A stretch of 64,000 nucleotides of DNA from an uncultured Erythrobacter sp. (GCA_947500645.1 CANMSD010000003.1:246501-310500), one strand, 5' to 3'. Positions 28,823 to 38,526 are shown, counted from the stretch's first letter. Translations and numbers: made by a program. The notes: generated by a model not told the origin, from the letters alone.

Positions 28823-29637
28823 TGCGAAAATTCTTCGCCAGATTGCGCGAGAAGGCCGAAGCGAAGGGCCTCGCCCTGCGGCCAATGACAAGCGGGAAGA
28901 GTGGACACTATGCCGGCTTTTCGCTCAGTTGGGAGCGCGCGGCGACCGAGCAATTGCGCGGGCTGATCGCAGAGCTGACCGACGAGCGCGGATCGGCGCG
29001 GATGCTGGTCACCAATGAGCGCGACATTATCCAGAAAGAGCACGCGCTGGGCCGTTTCTACGAGCGCGAGGAGCTGGCGCTGATCGCGCAGCATTTCACC
29101 GGCGGCAGTTATGTCGATATCGGCGCGAATGTCGGCAATCATGCGGTCTATATCGGCGCGCTGCTTGGTGCCGAGCGGATGCATCTGTTCGAGCCGAACC
29201 CGCAGGCCTTCCGCATGCTTGAGGTGAACATCGCGCTCAACAATCTGACCGCAATCAGCAGCCTTAACCTGCTTGGATTGTCAGATGCAGCGGGTTCATC
29301 CGCCATGGTTCACATGACCAACAATCTTGGCGCGGCGCGTCTCGATTCCGGCGAGGGGGAGGGCGATAATGTCACTCTGGTGCGGGGCGATGATGTGCTT
29401 GAGGGGGAGGCGGTCGATTTCATCAAGATCGACGTTGAAGGCCACGAACTCGAAGTGCTGAGCGGCCTTGAGGGCGTGCTGCGCGACCAGCGGCCCAAGC
29501 TTTTCGTCGAGGTGGAGGATTGCAATTGCGAGGCCGTCTCCGCCCTCATGACGGATGACGGATATCGCGAGGCCGAAACAATGCAGCGCTATCCGGGCCG
29601 CAGCAATTACCTCTACGTGCCGAGCGAGGTGTCATGA
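28822..29637 (+). CDS. FkbM family methyltransferase
   Basis: A 271-aa SAM-dependent methyltransferase of the FkbM type (Methyltransf_21). The SAM motif is YVDIGANVGNHAVY (97-110), followed by HLFEPNPQAF and a late FIKIDVEGHELEVLSGL, the family signature. FkbM enzymes usually O-methylate sugars or polyketides. ATG 28822 overlaps the glycosyltransferase stop. The next gene is a second FkbM member with a diverged N-terminus, so they probably act on the same glycan. Confidence 0.9.
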   Translation: MRKFFARLREKAEAKGLALRPMTSGKSGHYAGFSLSWERAATEQLRGLIAELTDERGSARMLVTNERDIIQKEHALGRFYEREELALIAQHFTGGSYVDIGANVGNHAVYIGALLGAERMHLFEPNPQAFRMLEVNIALNNLTAISSLNLLGLSDAAGSSAMVHMTNNLGAARLDSGEGEGDNVTLVRGDDVLEGEAVDFIKIDVEGHELEVLSGLEGVLRDQRPKLFVEVEDCNCEAVSALMTDDGYREAETMQRYPGRSNYLYVPSEVS

Positions 29638-30464
29638 CCTCGGTCGCGCAAAGACTCGGCTGGTGGCGCACGCTCGCCGTCCACCGCTTCTTCCCCAGCG
29701 TGGCACTGAGGCGCAATCTCGCGCGGGACAAGGAGAACGAGATCGAGCTCTCGCTGCTGCCGGCTCTCGTCGATCTCGAGCGGCTCGCCATAGATGTCGG
29801 AGCGAATGTCGGTTCGTACACGGCGGCGCTGTACCCGCTTGCCGCGCAGGTCATTGCGATCGAACCGCACCCGCGCCTGGCGAGAATTCTGCGCGCATTC
29901 CCTCGTGAGAAAGTGACCGTGAAACAGGCCATCGCCAGTGCTCGCAGCGGTGACAAAGCGACCCTCGCGGTGGGACTGGTCGGCGCGCGCGAGTCCGATG
30001 CGCTGGCGCAGGTCGATAGTGGTCAGGTGGACGGTCCGTTGCGCCGCTATGAGGTCTCAACGCTGACGCTCGATGAATGCGCCAGCTCACCCGTCGGCTT
30101 CGTCAAGATTGATGTCGAAGGCCATGAGTTCGCCGTGCTTGATGGCGCGGCGCGTTTGCTGACGGAAGATCGCCCGATCTTCCTGATCGAAAGCGAAGCG
30201 CGGCATTGCGACGGCGCCCCGTTCACCCTGTTCGCACGCATGGAAAGGGCGGGGTTCGCCGGCTTCTTCTGCAAGCACGGCACAATGCACCCGGTCAGCG
30301 AATTCGACCTGTCGCTGCAGGATGAAGCAAAGCTGCAAGGGTATGCGAGGCGGGCCGAGGCCGACTACATCAATAATTTCATCTTCGTGCCGCAAGAGCG
30401 CGATGCAGATGCGATCATGCAGCATTGCGAGAAACTGCTCGCCAAACCGGACGGGAATGATTGA
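29634..30464 (+). CDS. second FkbM family methyltransferase
   Basis: A 276-aa paralogue-type enzyme. The SAM motif is LAIDVGANVGSY (51-62), then VIAIEPHPRLARIL and FVKIDVEGHEFAVLDGAARLL. It overlaps the first FkbM gene by ATGA. The N-terminal 40 residues differ from those of its neighbour, so a recent tandem duplication is unlikely. Confidence 0.9.
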   Translation: MTSVAQRLGWWRTLAVHRFFPSVALRRNLARDKENEIELSLLPALVDLERLAIDVGANVGSYTAALYPLAAQVIAIEPHPRLARILRAFPREKVTVKQAIASARSGDKATLAVGLVGARESDALAQVDSGQVDGPLRRYEVSTLTLDECASSPVGFVKIDVEGHEFAVLDGAARLLTEDRPIFLIESEARHCDGAPFTLFARMERAGFAGFFCKHGTMHPVSEFDLSLQDEAKLQGYARRAEADYINNFIFVPQERDADAIMQHCEKLLAKPDGND

Positions 30465-30532
30465 ACGCCAAGGCGTGCGGCGCTAAACACCTCGGGAAAT
30501 CCTCCGCCTGATCCGAGAAATTGAACCCGTCC

Positions 30533-30736
30533 ATGCTGTTTGCGCTGATCTTCCTTGCTGCTTTCGTCGCTCTTGGCGTGCTTGCGCTTTATCTTGCGCG
30601 CAATATCGAGCATGGCGAGGCGCGGTTCGACAGCAAGACTGGCAAACCCTTGGGCGAAGAGAAGCCCGCCGAACGCGGCCCAGCTGTGCCGGCGCGGCGG
30701 ATCGAAGACGACGACGAACGGAACGAAAACGCATGA
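30533..30736 (+). CDS. small single-pass membrane protein
   Basis: A 67-aa protein from ATG 30533 (TTG 30521 is possible). One hydrophobic helix (about residues 2-22) is followed by a hydrophilic, acidic tail with the motif [20 protein letters not shown]. Its stop overlaps the gatB ATG (ATGA), supporting real translation. I do not recognise the family. Confidence 0.65.
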   Translation: MLFALIFLAAFVALGVLALYLARNIEHGEARFDSKTGKPLGEEKPAERGPAVPARRIEDDDERNENA

Positions 30737-32229
30737 GCAACTACCGCATTCAGGGCGCAACCGGCGAGTGGGAGGTCGTGATCGGCCTAGAGGTGCACGC
30801 GCAGGTGACCAGCAATTCCAAGCTGTTTTCCGGTGCCTCGACCACATTCGGCGCAGAGCCGAACACGCAGGTCAGCTTGGTCGATGCGGCGATGCCCGGC
30901 ATGTTGCCCGTGCCGAACCAGGAATGCATTCGTCAGGCGGTGCGCACCGGCATGGCGATAGAGGCGCAGATCAACAAATGGTCGCGCTTCGACCGCAAGA
31001 ATTACTTCTACGCCGATCTGCCGCAGGGCTATCAGATTTCTCAGCTCTACCACCCGCTGGTGGGTGAGGGAAAACTGATCATCGAAGCGGATGAGAAGGC
31101 TGGCATCCCCGAAGACAAGGTGATCGGGATCGAGCGGATTCACGTGGAGCAAGACGCGGGCAAGCTGATGCACGATCAGCACCCAACCATGTCCTATGTC
31201 GACCTCAATCGCAGCGGTGTCGCACTTATGGAGATCGTCTCCATGCCCGATATGCGCTCGCCCGCTGAAGCCGGAGCTTACGTGCGCAAGCTGCGCAGCA
31301 TCCTGCGTTATGTCGGATCGTGCGACGGCAATATGGAAGAGGGCTCGATGCGCGCCGACGTCAATGTCTCCGTGCGCAAGGTCGGCGAAGAGCTGGGCAC
31401 GCGGACCGAGACGAAGAATGTAAACTCCGTGCGCTTCGTCATGCAGGTGATCGAATATGAGGCGAACCGCCAGGTCGATGTGATCGAAGGCGGCGGCACG
31501 GTCGATCAGGAAACGCGCCTGTTCGATGTTGCGACAGGCACCACGCGGACCATGCGCAGCAAGGAAGACGCGCATGATTATCGCTACTTCCCCGATCCCG
31601 ATCTGCTGCCGCTGGAGCTTGAGGATGACTTCCTCGACGCGTGCCGTGAGAGCCTGCCTGAGCTGCCCGATGCCAAGCGGCAGCGCTATGAGAATGAGCT
31701 GGGCCTCACGCCCTACAATGCGCGCGAACTGACGGCTGAGGTGGAGACCTTTGGCCGGTTCGAGACGCTGCTTTCCGTGGTGGCGGCGAAAATCGGCAAG
31801 CCTGAGGCCAAGGTTGCAACGCAGGTTGCGAACTGGTCGCTATCGGTGGCGCCTGGCGTGATGAAGATGTTGGGTGATGAGGCCAATCCCGAACACGCCA
31901 CGGCTGAGGCGCAGGCCGCGATCCTCAAGATGCAGGATGCGGGTGAGATTTCGGGCGGCCAGGCTAAGGAGATTTACGAGATCGTGCTCAAGACCGGGCG
32001 CGAACCGGAAGAGATCGCCGATGCAGAAGGCCTGAAACAGGTCAGTGACACGGGCGCGATCGAGGCCGCTATCGACGATATCCTCGCCAATAATGAGGAC
32101 AAGGTCGAGCAGTATAAGGGCGGCAAGGACAAGCTGTTCGGCTTCTTCGTCGGTCAGACGATGAAGGCGATGCAGGGTAAAGCAAACCCGGCTGTGGTGA
32201 ACCAGATACTGAAGGAGAAGCTGGGCTAA
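30733..32229 (+). CDS. gatB: Asp-tRNA(Asn)/Glu-tRNA(Gln) amidotransferase subunit B
   Basis: The 498-aa kinase and transamidase subunit of GatCAB. Family features: [22 protein letters not shown] at the N-terminus, the [14 protein letters not shown] motif, [23 protein letters not shown] and the [13 protein letters not shown] signature. A C-terminal YqeY-like tRNA-binding domain starts at about residue 340 and ends in [20 protein letters not shown] overlap with the small membrane protein shows it still belongs to the gatCA transcript despite the four inserted genes. Confidence 0.97.
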   Translation: MSNYRIQGATGEWEVVIGLEVHAQVTSNSKLFSGASTTFGAEPNTQVSLVDAAMPGMLPVPNQECIRQAVRTGMAIEAQINKWSRFDRKNYFYADLPQGYQISQLYHPLVGEGKLIIEADEKAGIPEDKVIGIERIHVEQDAGKLMHDQHPTMSYVDLNRSGVALMEIVSMPDMRSPAEAGAYVRKLRSILRYVGSCDGNMEEGSMRADVNVSVRKVGEELGTRTETKNVNSVRFVMQVIEYEANRQVDVIEGGGTVDQETRLFDVATGTTRTMRSKEDAHDYRYFPDPDLLPLELEDDFLDACRESLPELPDAKRQRYENELGLTPYNARELTAEVETFGRFETLLSVVAAKIGKPEAKVATQVANWSLSVAPGVMKMLGDEANPEHATAEAQAAILKMQDAGEISGGQAKEIYEIVLKTGREPEEIADAEGLKQVSDTGAIEAAIDDILANNEDKVEQYKGGKDKLFGFFVGQTMKAMQGKANPAVVNQILKEKLG

Positions 32230-32259
32230 GCTTTAGCGACCTGTCCACGAACGACGAAA

Positions 32260-32308
32260 GAGAGCGACGCCGAAAGGGCTTTAATTGCAAAGTTCTTTCG
32301 GCGCTCTC
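32260..32308. terminator. hairpin between convergent gatB and a secreted-protein gene
   Basis: Two 7-bp segments, GAGAGCG (32260-32266) and CCGAAAG (32270-32276), pair with CTTTCGG and CGCTCTC (32295-32308), with a 3-nt bulge and an 18-nt loop. It lies 31 bases after the gatB stop and 32 before the end of the convergent gene. No clear T-run, so it may act as a weak bidirectional terminator. Confidence 0.5.
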
Positions 32309-32339
32309 CCGCCGATCGAAAAACCGTTCGCCGGCTGGA

Positions 32340-33371
32340 TCAATTGCGAATGGTTTGAACCGCCACAAACGCACGGAGGCGTTGATCGCCATCCTTGGCA
32401 AAAAACACCGATCCCTTGTCATCGCGCAGCAATTGCGGGCCGGAAAAGTTTGCTCCCGTTGCGCGGGGATTTTTCTTCTTATTCGTCGCGTCCTTGTACC
32501 CCTGCTCATCAAGCGCGAGCACAGCAGGAAGCACCTCGCCAGCGCGGGCAAAGGCCATTTCCAGTGCCTCACGGGCCAAAGCGCCGCCATTCGCTGCCCA
32601 GATCGCCACATTGTCTTCCTCAACGAATGTTGGACGGCGCAGCTTCACCACGCTGATCAATTGCTGCTGATATTGGCGTAAAGGCGCCCTAGGGCTCCTG
32701 ATTGCAATGTCGGCAATCACCTGCATATTGGTGAAGTCGGCTGACATTTGATAGCGCCAGCTGATGATCGCGAGTTCCTTTGCGCCCGAATGCGCTGCGG
32801 CGAACTCCTGCTCGAGGCGTTCACTCTCTTTTTTCCAGTTTACCGCGCCCACGCTGTCATTCGCCTCATTGCCGAATGACCCGATATTAAATGTCATGCT
32901 GACCGTGCTGTCCCCTTCGGCGGCGCGCGGATCTTCGGTCGTTATCGCCATGGAGCTGCCGGAATGGACCTGCGGCGTCGGAGCTGCGAACCAGTCTGAT
33001 TGGGCAAGCGCTTGCTTGGTCGCTGCCAACGCCAATGGCGCGGCATCAAATTCAGCAAGTGCTTCTCTTAATGGGCTAGCGAAGCGGTAAGCTTTGGCAG
33101 CGGCATTTTGAGCCAGTTTCTCGGGCGTCCTATCGACGATAGCACCAAGCAAACCTCCTTCATTAGGAACGATGCGCCCCAATTCTATGCTGGTAGCCAA
33201 CTCTTCCTGAGCGACGATGACAGCAATCGGGCGCGCAGGTTCTGAGACGCGGTCCTCTACAGCAATGTAGCGCTCAGCCTGCGCGAAGGCTGGCTGAACA
33301 CTGAATGCTGCAAGAAGGCCGAGTGCAAAACACACCGCTAGCTTGCTGCACTTAACGGAAACGTTTTGCAT
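32340..33371 (-). CDS. secreted protein of unknown function
   Basis: A 343-aa protein from ATG 33371, with a signal peptide (about residues 8-31, SKLAVCFALGLLAAFSVQPAFAQA). The mature part is soluble and mixed alpha-beta, without recognisable catalytic motifs. The start overlaps the end of the preceding secreted-protein gene by 20 bases. In-frame upstream codons exist but would place the signal peptide internally. I do not recognise the family. The two secreted genes form a probable operon. Confidence 0.65.
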   Translation of the reverse strand: MQNVSVKCSKLAVCFALGLLAAFSVQPAFAQAERYIAVEDRVSEPARPIAVIVAQEELATSIELGRIVPNEGGLLGAIVDRTPEKLAQNAAAKAYRFASPLREALAEFDAAPLALAATKQALAQSDWFAAPTPQVHSGSSMAITTEDPRAAEGDSTVSMTFNIGSFGNEANDSVGAVNWKKESERLEQEFAAAHSGAKELAIISWRYQMSADFTNMQVIADIAIRSPRAPLRQYQQQLISVVKLRRPTFVEEDNVAIWAANGGALAREALEMAFARAGEVLPAVLALDEQGYKDATNKKKNPRATGANFSGPQLLRDDKGSVFFAKDGDQRLRAFVAVQTIRN

Positions 33372-34053
33372 ATTCGTCAAAGTTGGCGAGGAACGCTCTT
33401 TGCAAATCTGCATCGGCTGCGGGACGATCTTCAACCGTCTTTGGCGGGAAGTGGCTGATGCCATTGCCGCCGCGCCCTTTGATCATCTTGGTCTTTTCCA
33501 AGCCGCCCCGGAAATCCTTGAAGATAAAGCGGTTGTTGAGTGAACGACCATAGATCATCTTTTTCTGATAAAGGTTCTGTGTCACTATAAGTTCGGCGTA
33601 ACACTCAGCCGTGCTGTCGGTCAGACGTGTTTTGACCTTTGTCGTTATGTCGCGGTCCGCAATAGGGATTTCATAAATGACTTCGGTGCCTTCTGGCAGG
33701 CCTACAGATTCAGCAACGTCAATCGTTTTGAATGATTCAACCTGAAAACGCGGGCTCAATGCCTCGCGCATATACTCAGCGTTCGAGACATTCTTGCCGC
33801 TGTTGATAGCCTGGTTGATCAGGCCTGGTCCGAACAGGCCGATATTTTGTGCCTGACCTTCGATTGTCGGGAAAACATGTAGCGAGCACGTGGGCTCTGG
33901 AGCGGGCTTGGGTCCCACTTCCGCAGTTGCTTCGCTGACTACTTGTGTGACTTGCATGCCCTCTGTAGCGGCAGTTTCTGCCTCCTGCGCGGATGCGGAA
34001 ACGGTGACGGCGAGCGCCACTGCGGATAGTGCAATGCGTGATGTATGCTTCAT
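33352..34053 (-). CDS. secreted protein of unknown function
   Basis: A 233-aa protein with a signal peptide (residues 1-22, cleavage after SASA). The mature part contains two cysteines (CSLHVF near 56 and AECYAEL near 150) that could form a disulfide, and a basic C-terminal half (GRGGNGISHFPPKTVEDRP). No known domain is recognised. It is first in a two-gene operon with the following secreted protein. ATG 34053 is the obvious start for the signal peptide. Confidence 0.7.
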   Translation of the reverse strand: MKHTSRIALSAVALAVTVSASAQEAETAATEGMQVTQVVSEATAEVGPKPAPEPTCSLHVFPTIEGQAQNIGLFGPGLINQAINSGKNVSNAEYMREALSPRFQVESFKTIDVAESVGLPEGTEVIYEIPIADRDITTKVKTRLTDSTAECYAELIVTQNLYQKKMIYGRSLNNRFIFKDFRGGLEKTKMIKGRGGNGISHFPPKTVEDRPAADADLQRAFLANFDEYAKRFR

Positions 34054-34517
34054 ACTAATGTTAGCCCCCTAATTCAGAGGGAAACATATCCATGCTTTTA
34101 TTTGCGATGCAATCCTAAAGTTACTCATCTCAATCGCAGCCAATCACTCCTGCTCTGACCTCCAACCTTCACGTGTTATCCAGACAAAGCGGGTCTGCAA
34201 GACCGTCCGAACCACGATTGAGGATGTCGCGCAGGGTCGAGGTCGCCTCTATTGCGGGAAGGCGCGGCTGCCGGCCCCGGCCGGGCGTCATGCAAGCAAA
34301 GCTGTGCGCTCGGTTGTTCCCGAAAGTGTCCCGCTAATCGACGAGGGGTGCGATATCGTTTTCGGGCGCCTTAGCCTAGCTGTGCACCGGCTTTTTCGCC
34401 TCCACCACCACGTACGATCATCAACCGTTCGTCGCTTTTTTGATATTGCGATTGACTTGCAATAGCGTGAATCGTAACGCCCTCGGCATCGGACAATCCA
34501 AGGGGTCAAACACGCTC
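34054..34517. other. 464-base divergent intergenic region
   Basis: Separates the divergent secreted-protein operon and the TonB-receptor gene. The only structured element I can point to is a TATTGC-N9-GCAATA palindrome near the receptor (34444-34464). The rest has no convincing gene or RNA and may hold promoters for both directions. Confidence 0.6.
34444..34464 (+). promoter_or_regulatory. candidate Fur/iron box upstream of TonB receptor
   Basis: TATTGCGATTGACTTGCAATA is an inverted repeat (TATTGC, 9-base centre, GCAATA), centred 64 bases before the receptor ATG at 34518. TTGC...GCAA palindromes of this size are typical of alphaproteobacterial iron regulators. The assignment rests on position and symmetry only. 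Confidence 0.5.
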
Positions 34518-36752
34518 ATGATTCGCAATTCCGCCTGGCTACTTCGCGCCACTGCTCTCTCGTCAATTCTGGTCTCGCCAATGGCGTTAGCCGAAGAGGG
34601 GGGCGAGACAGGCGCCGAGACCGAAAGGGGGGCTGCCGAAGTCCCGCCCAGCAGCACGAGCGATGCAAGTGCCCCCGCAACCGCCGGTGATCTGGCGCTT
34701 TCGGAAGACGGGCTAAGCATTTCCTATGGCGAGGAGATCGTCGTCACGGGCGATGTGCTCTATTCGAACCAGGTCAATGCGCTGAAGACGCCGACCCCGG
34801 TCCTCAATGTCCCGCAAAGCCTCTCGATCACGACCGAAGAGGAAATCACCAAGCGCGGCTTCAACTCTATCGGTCAGATCGTCGATTACACGCCGGGCGT
34901 AAGCACCTCGCAGGGCGAGGGGCATCGTGACGCGATCGTCTTCCGCGGCGTGCGCTCCACCGCCGACTTCTTCATCGATGGTGTTCGCGATGACGTGCAA
35001 TATTACCGCGCGCTCTACAATCTCGAACAGGTCGAGATACTGCGCGGCCCCAACGCGCTACTGTTCGGTCGCGGCGGCACGGGCGGCATCCTGAACCGCG
35101 TCACCAAGAAAGGCGTATTTGACGAGACCTTTGTCGGCTATCAGGCGAGTGTCGACACATTGGGCGAATTCGGGTTTCAGGTGGACGCGAATTACTCGGT
35201 CAACGAGACCGTCGCGTTCCGCATTAACGCCATGTACGAGCGGCTCGACAACCATCGCGATTTCTACGATGGCGACCGGATCGGCATCAATCCGACCGCC
35301 AAGTTCCAGCTCGGCGCGAACACTGTGCTCGACCTGTCCTATGAGTTTATCGATCACGAGCGTTTTATCGATCGCGGCATCCCGACTGGGGCCGATGGTC
35401 GCCCGGTCGAAGCATTCGAGGATATCGTCTTCGGCGACCCGGTAGAGAACTTCAACGATCTGGAAGCACACACTTTCCGCGCGCTGTTGCAGCACGACTT
35501 CTCCGACAGTCTGAAAGCGAATTTCAGCGCCTTCTACGGCGACTACGACAAGGTCTATTCGAACTTTTATGCTTCTGACTATGACGAGGCGAACACGCCC
35601 GGTGTCGTGACGCTTGATGGCTATGTCGACACCACCCAGCGCGAAAATCTGATCCTCTCTGGCAACCTAGTCGGCGAGTTCGAAACCGGCAGCATCGGCC
35701 ACACTGTCATCGTCGGCGGTGAGTATATTAGCACGTCGTCGGACCAGAACCGTTTCAACTCGTTCTTCGACACGACTATGGATGATAACGAGGTGTTCGC
35801 GATCCAGCGTCCGCTGCTGCTGCGCGGCGGGGTCGGCACCAATGCCGCTGGTCTGACCACAATTAACAGCTTTACCACCGATCTCAACGACGACACGCGC
35901 GTCGATATCGACGTTTTCTCTGCGTACATTCAAGACGAGATCGAAGTCGCGGAATGGCTCAACATTGTGCTTGGCGCGCGGTTCGACAGCTTTGATATCA
36001 CTGTCAACAATGTCCCCGCAGCCGAAATCCGCACCCGCAAGGATGAGGAGTTCTCCCCGCGCCTCGGCCTGATCTTCAAGCCGCAGGAGAACATCTCGAT
36101 CTATGCGAGCTATTCGGAGAGCTTCCTGCCGCGTTCGGGCGAGCAGTTCACCGACATCAATGGTGATGACAATGCCCTGGACCCCAACACGTTCACCAAT
36201 CTCGAGGCGGGCATCAAGTGGGATTTCCAGCAGGGTCTGAGCTTGACGGCGGCGGTGTTCGAAATCGAGCAAAGCTCGCCGCAGCCCAATGATAACGATC
36301 CCGCCACGCTCGATGTGATCGATTCTCAGATCCAGGGTTTTGAGCTGCAGCTATCGGGTCAGGTCACCGATTTCTGGTCGATTACGGCGGGCTATTCCTA
36401 TCTCGATGGCGAGCAGGTCGATGAGTTTGGAAACACCGGACTGCGTCTGCGCGAGCTGCCGGAAAACATGTTCTCGGTCTGGAATGCGTTTCAGGTGACC
36501 GACAAGTTCGGGCTGGGCCTGGGTCTCACCTATCAGGACGAAAGCTTCGTCAACAACGGCAACACCGCCATCCTGCCGAGCTATGCGCGGGTCGATGCCT
36601 CTGCCTTCTATGAGGTGTCTGACAACCTGCGCCTGCAAGTGAATATCGAGAACCTCACCGATGAGTTGTACTTCCCTAACGCACACGCAACGCATCAGGT
36701 GACAGTCGGCGCGCCGATCAATGCGCGCTTCTCGATCAGCGGACGGTTTTGA
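34518..36752 (+). CDS. TonB-dependent siderophore receptor (Fiu/FhuE-like)
   Basis: A 744-aa outer-membrane receptor. Signal peptide at residues 1-26 (cleavage after ALA), an acidic linker, a TonB-box-like EEIVVTGD near residue 74, a plug domain (about 85-200; VLNVPQSLSITTEEEITKRG, ILRGPNALLFGRGGTGGILNRVTKKG), and a 22-strand barrel ending in ISGRF with a C-terminal Phe. NVPQSLS and the RGPNALLFGRGG motif are typical of catecholate/ferric siderophore receptors. The frame continues 26 codons upstream, but ATG 34518 gives the correct signal peptide. A candidate Fur box lies upstream. Confidence 0.93.
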   Translation: MIRNSAWLLRATALSSILVSPMALAEEGGETGAETERGAAEVPPSSTSDASAPATAGDLALSEDGLSISYGEEIVVTGDVLYSNQVNALKTPTPVLNVPQSLSITTEEEITKRGFNSIGQIVDYTPGVSTSQGEGHRDAIVFRGVRSTADFFIDGVRDDVQYYRALYNLEQVEILRGPNALLFGRGGTGGILNRVTKKGVFDETFVGYQASVDTLGEFGFQVDANYSVNETVAFRINAMYERLDNHRDFYDGDRIGINPTAKFQLGANTVLDLSYEFIDHERFIDRGIPTGADGRPVEAFEDIVFGDPVENFNDLEAHTFRALLQHDFSDSLKANFSAFYGDYDKVYSNFYASDYDEANTPGVVTLDGYVDTTQRENLILSGNLVGEFETGSIGHTVIVGGEYISTSSDQNRFNSFFDTTMDDNEVFAIQRPLLLRGGVGTNAAGLTTINSFTTDLNDDTRVDIDVFSAYIQDEIEVAEWLNIVLGARFDSFDITVNNVPAAEIRTRKDEEFSPRLGLIFKPQENISIYASYSESFLPRSGEQFTDINGDDNALDPNTFTNLEAGIKWDFQQGLSLTAAVFEIEQSSPQPNDNDPATLDVIDSQIQGFELQLSGQVTDFWSITAGYSYLDGEQVDEFGNTGLRLRELPENMFSVWNAFQVTDKFGLGLGLTYQDESFVNNGNTAILPSYARVDASAFYEVSDNLRLQVNIENLTDELYFPNAHATHQVTVGAPINARFSISGRF

Positions 36753-36772
36753 TCACCGCCTCCTGATTGAGC

Positions 36773-36824
36773 GACAAGGCAGGAGCGGGATTACTCTCCC
36801 CCAGGTTTCCAGCCCTGCCTTGTC
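36773..36824. terminator. inverted repeat between convergent receptor and peroxidase genes
   Basis: GACAAGGCAGG (36773-36783) and CCTGCCTTGTC (36814-36824) are perfect 11-bp arms with a 30-nt loop. The right arm lies inside the last codons of the peroxidase gene. Lacks a T-run; a possible bidirectional terminator. Confidence 0.45.
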
Positions 36825-38398
36825 ATCCCGACGAAACGGCCCCTCAGATCGCTCGCATTGCGTGCCAGCACATCGGCCAGCGTCGATGTATGCTCGATCG
36901 CGCGAATACCTTCGGGTGTGAAAGTGCCGCGTTTCGTGATTGGATCGCCCCAGACATGCTCGGATAGAAGTGGGTTCGTCAGCGCCTGCGAAAATGCATC
37001 GACCGCCACCATGGTTTGCAGCAGCGGCGGCAGCGGGCCATCGGGCGTGCGCGGCTGGGCGAACAATCCGGGGTAGAATTCGAGCCGATCCACACTGCCA
37101 TAGAGAGCTTTCAATTCGTTCTGGATCGTCACATCCGGCGTGATATCGGAGAAATCGCGGGCTCGCCTGTCACGGAATGCGTCCTGATAGAGGACGAAAG
37201 GCGCGATCCGGTTTTGCTGCGCCTGCCTGACCGCAGCGACTTCAACTTCGATCAGAAAATTGGCTGTGTTGTGCAGGCCGAGCTCGGTCGCGCGATTATC
37301 GCTCATATCGGCAAAGGCATTGGTCAGCCCGTGATCGAGCAGAACCTTGTTGTTGAGCCTCAGCAAACCGCCAGGAAGCGTCTCGCTGGCCCAGCGCATT
37401 GTGGTCGGGATGAGCGAGTGCCAGCGATACAGCAGGCTGAATTCGGCCGTGATCCAGTTCGCCCGGTTCCATTTGCCCTTCCATGCGGCGGAAGGATCGG
37501 CGATCAGTTTGAGCGGGGTCGAGTTGATGTGGTTGATGTATTCCTCGACCACAATCTTGATGAACATCACCGTCACGCTGGCGCGCGTCGCGTCGAATAT
37601 GCGCTGGTCGCTCCAGCCCGGATTGCTGACGGCGATCTCGCCCGCCAGGCGATTGTGTTCGCGCAGGAACAGAGTGTTGATCATGCTCACCTGGGGCGCG
37701 GCGTTTGCCCGGTCCCCGCCGACTGCGAACAACGTCTCGCGCATTTCCGGTGTGGTCTTGTTGATGCCCAGCGGAGTGTCCAGCAGCGGCTTTCCATCCG
37801 GGCCGAGGAACTCGGGATTATATTGCTCGCCGCCCGGCTGGAACAATCGCAGCGGGTACTCCTCACCGCCATGCATTTCCGATTTCAGTTTGCCGCGTTC
37901 GTCCGGATGTTCGGACATGGTGCGCAGCGCAACCTGCTGGCCGATCGTACGGCCATAGAGCGGGCACAGGTCGATCTCGTGGTTGGAGGTGTTGCGGCGG
38001 CGATCCTCGATATCCTCATCGACGCCGAATTCGTTGGAGATCATCGTGCGGATGAAGCCATCGGTCAGATATTGCGCGAAGGCGGGAAACAGACAGGTCG
38101 ATTTGGGGCAGAGCCGCTGCTCCTGCCCGTCCGGCACGCGGAACAGATCGCCGACGCGCTCCGGCTCTGGCAAATCGGGAATGTCGTATGCGGGAAGGTT
38201 CCGCGCGCTATAGCTACGGTCGGTGAGGCCGCGCCAGCTGACGTGATCGCTCAGCGTGCTCCAGGGATGCGGGCGATTGCGGGTCTTGGTGACCAGCCGT
38301 CCGATCGCGAGGCGATTGACCCACAACGCAACACCGGGTGACAGCTTCGCCAGCAAAGCACCGATGCGATAGGCGAACTTAAGCAATGCGGACTGCAT
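36791..38398 (-). CDS. cyclooxygenase-like haem peroxidase
   Basis: A 535-aa animal-haem-peroxidase-superfamily protein closest in motif pattern to the cyclooxygenase / alpha-dioxygenase / linoleate diol synthase branch. The proximal site is EFSLLYRWHSLIP, where Tyr324 matches the catalytic tyrosyl radical residue (Tyr385 of COX) and His327 the haem ligand (His388). Other matches: NHEIDLCPLYGR (139-150), VGGDRANAAPQVSMINTLFLREHNRLA (226-252). At the position of the COX distal His207 the visible segment is FAQYLTDGF with Asp113, so the peroxidase site may be altered. No signal peptide is clear, but an N-terminal hydrophobic patch (about 5-30) may bind membrane. Possible role: oxygenation of fatty acids. 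Confidence 0.85.
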   Translation of the reverse strand: MQSALLKFAYRIGALLAKLSPGVALWVNRLAIGRLVTKTRNRPHPWSTLSDHVSWRGLTDRSYSARNLPAYDIPDLPEPERVGDLFRVPDGQEQRLCPKSTCLFPAFAQYLTDGFIRTMISNEFGVDEDIEDRRRNTSNHEIDLCPLYGRTIGQQVALRTMSEHPDERGKLKSEMHGGEEYPLRLFQPGGEQYNPEFLGPDGKPLLDTPLGINKTTPEMRETLFAVGGDRANAAPQVSMINTLFLREHNRLAGEIAVSNPGWSDQRIFDATRASVTVMFIKIVVEEYINHINSTPLKLIADPSAAWKGKWNRANWITAEFSLLYRWHSLIPTTMRWASETLPGGLLRLNNKVLLDHGLTNAFADMSDNRATELGLHNTANFLIEVEVAAVRQAQQNRIAPFVLYQDAFRDRRARDFSDITPDVTIQNELKALYGSVDRLEFYPGLFAQPRTPDGPLPPLLQTMVAVDAFSQALTNPLLSEHVWGDPITKRGTFTPEGIRAIEHTSTLADVLARNASDLRGRFVGMTRQGWKPGGE

Positions 38399-38526
38399 GA
38401 CACCTCTCCCACTAAGGTGACGAGGCTATAGCCTATGTGAGAGAGCAATAATTGCGGATTCCCGACAATTCGCGATTAAGGCGCTCGGCACCGAATAGCG
38501 TCTTGCCTTCACTACCGCTTATAAAC

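Noticed and set aside
37016..38341. A 441-aa plus-strand open frame
   Set aside because: Antisense to the cyclooxygenase-like gene; composition rich in Arg, His and Gln, with no domain.
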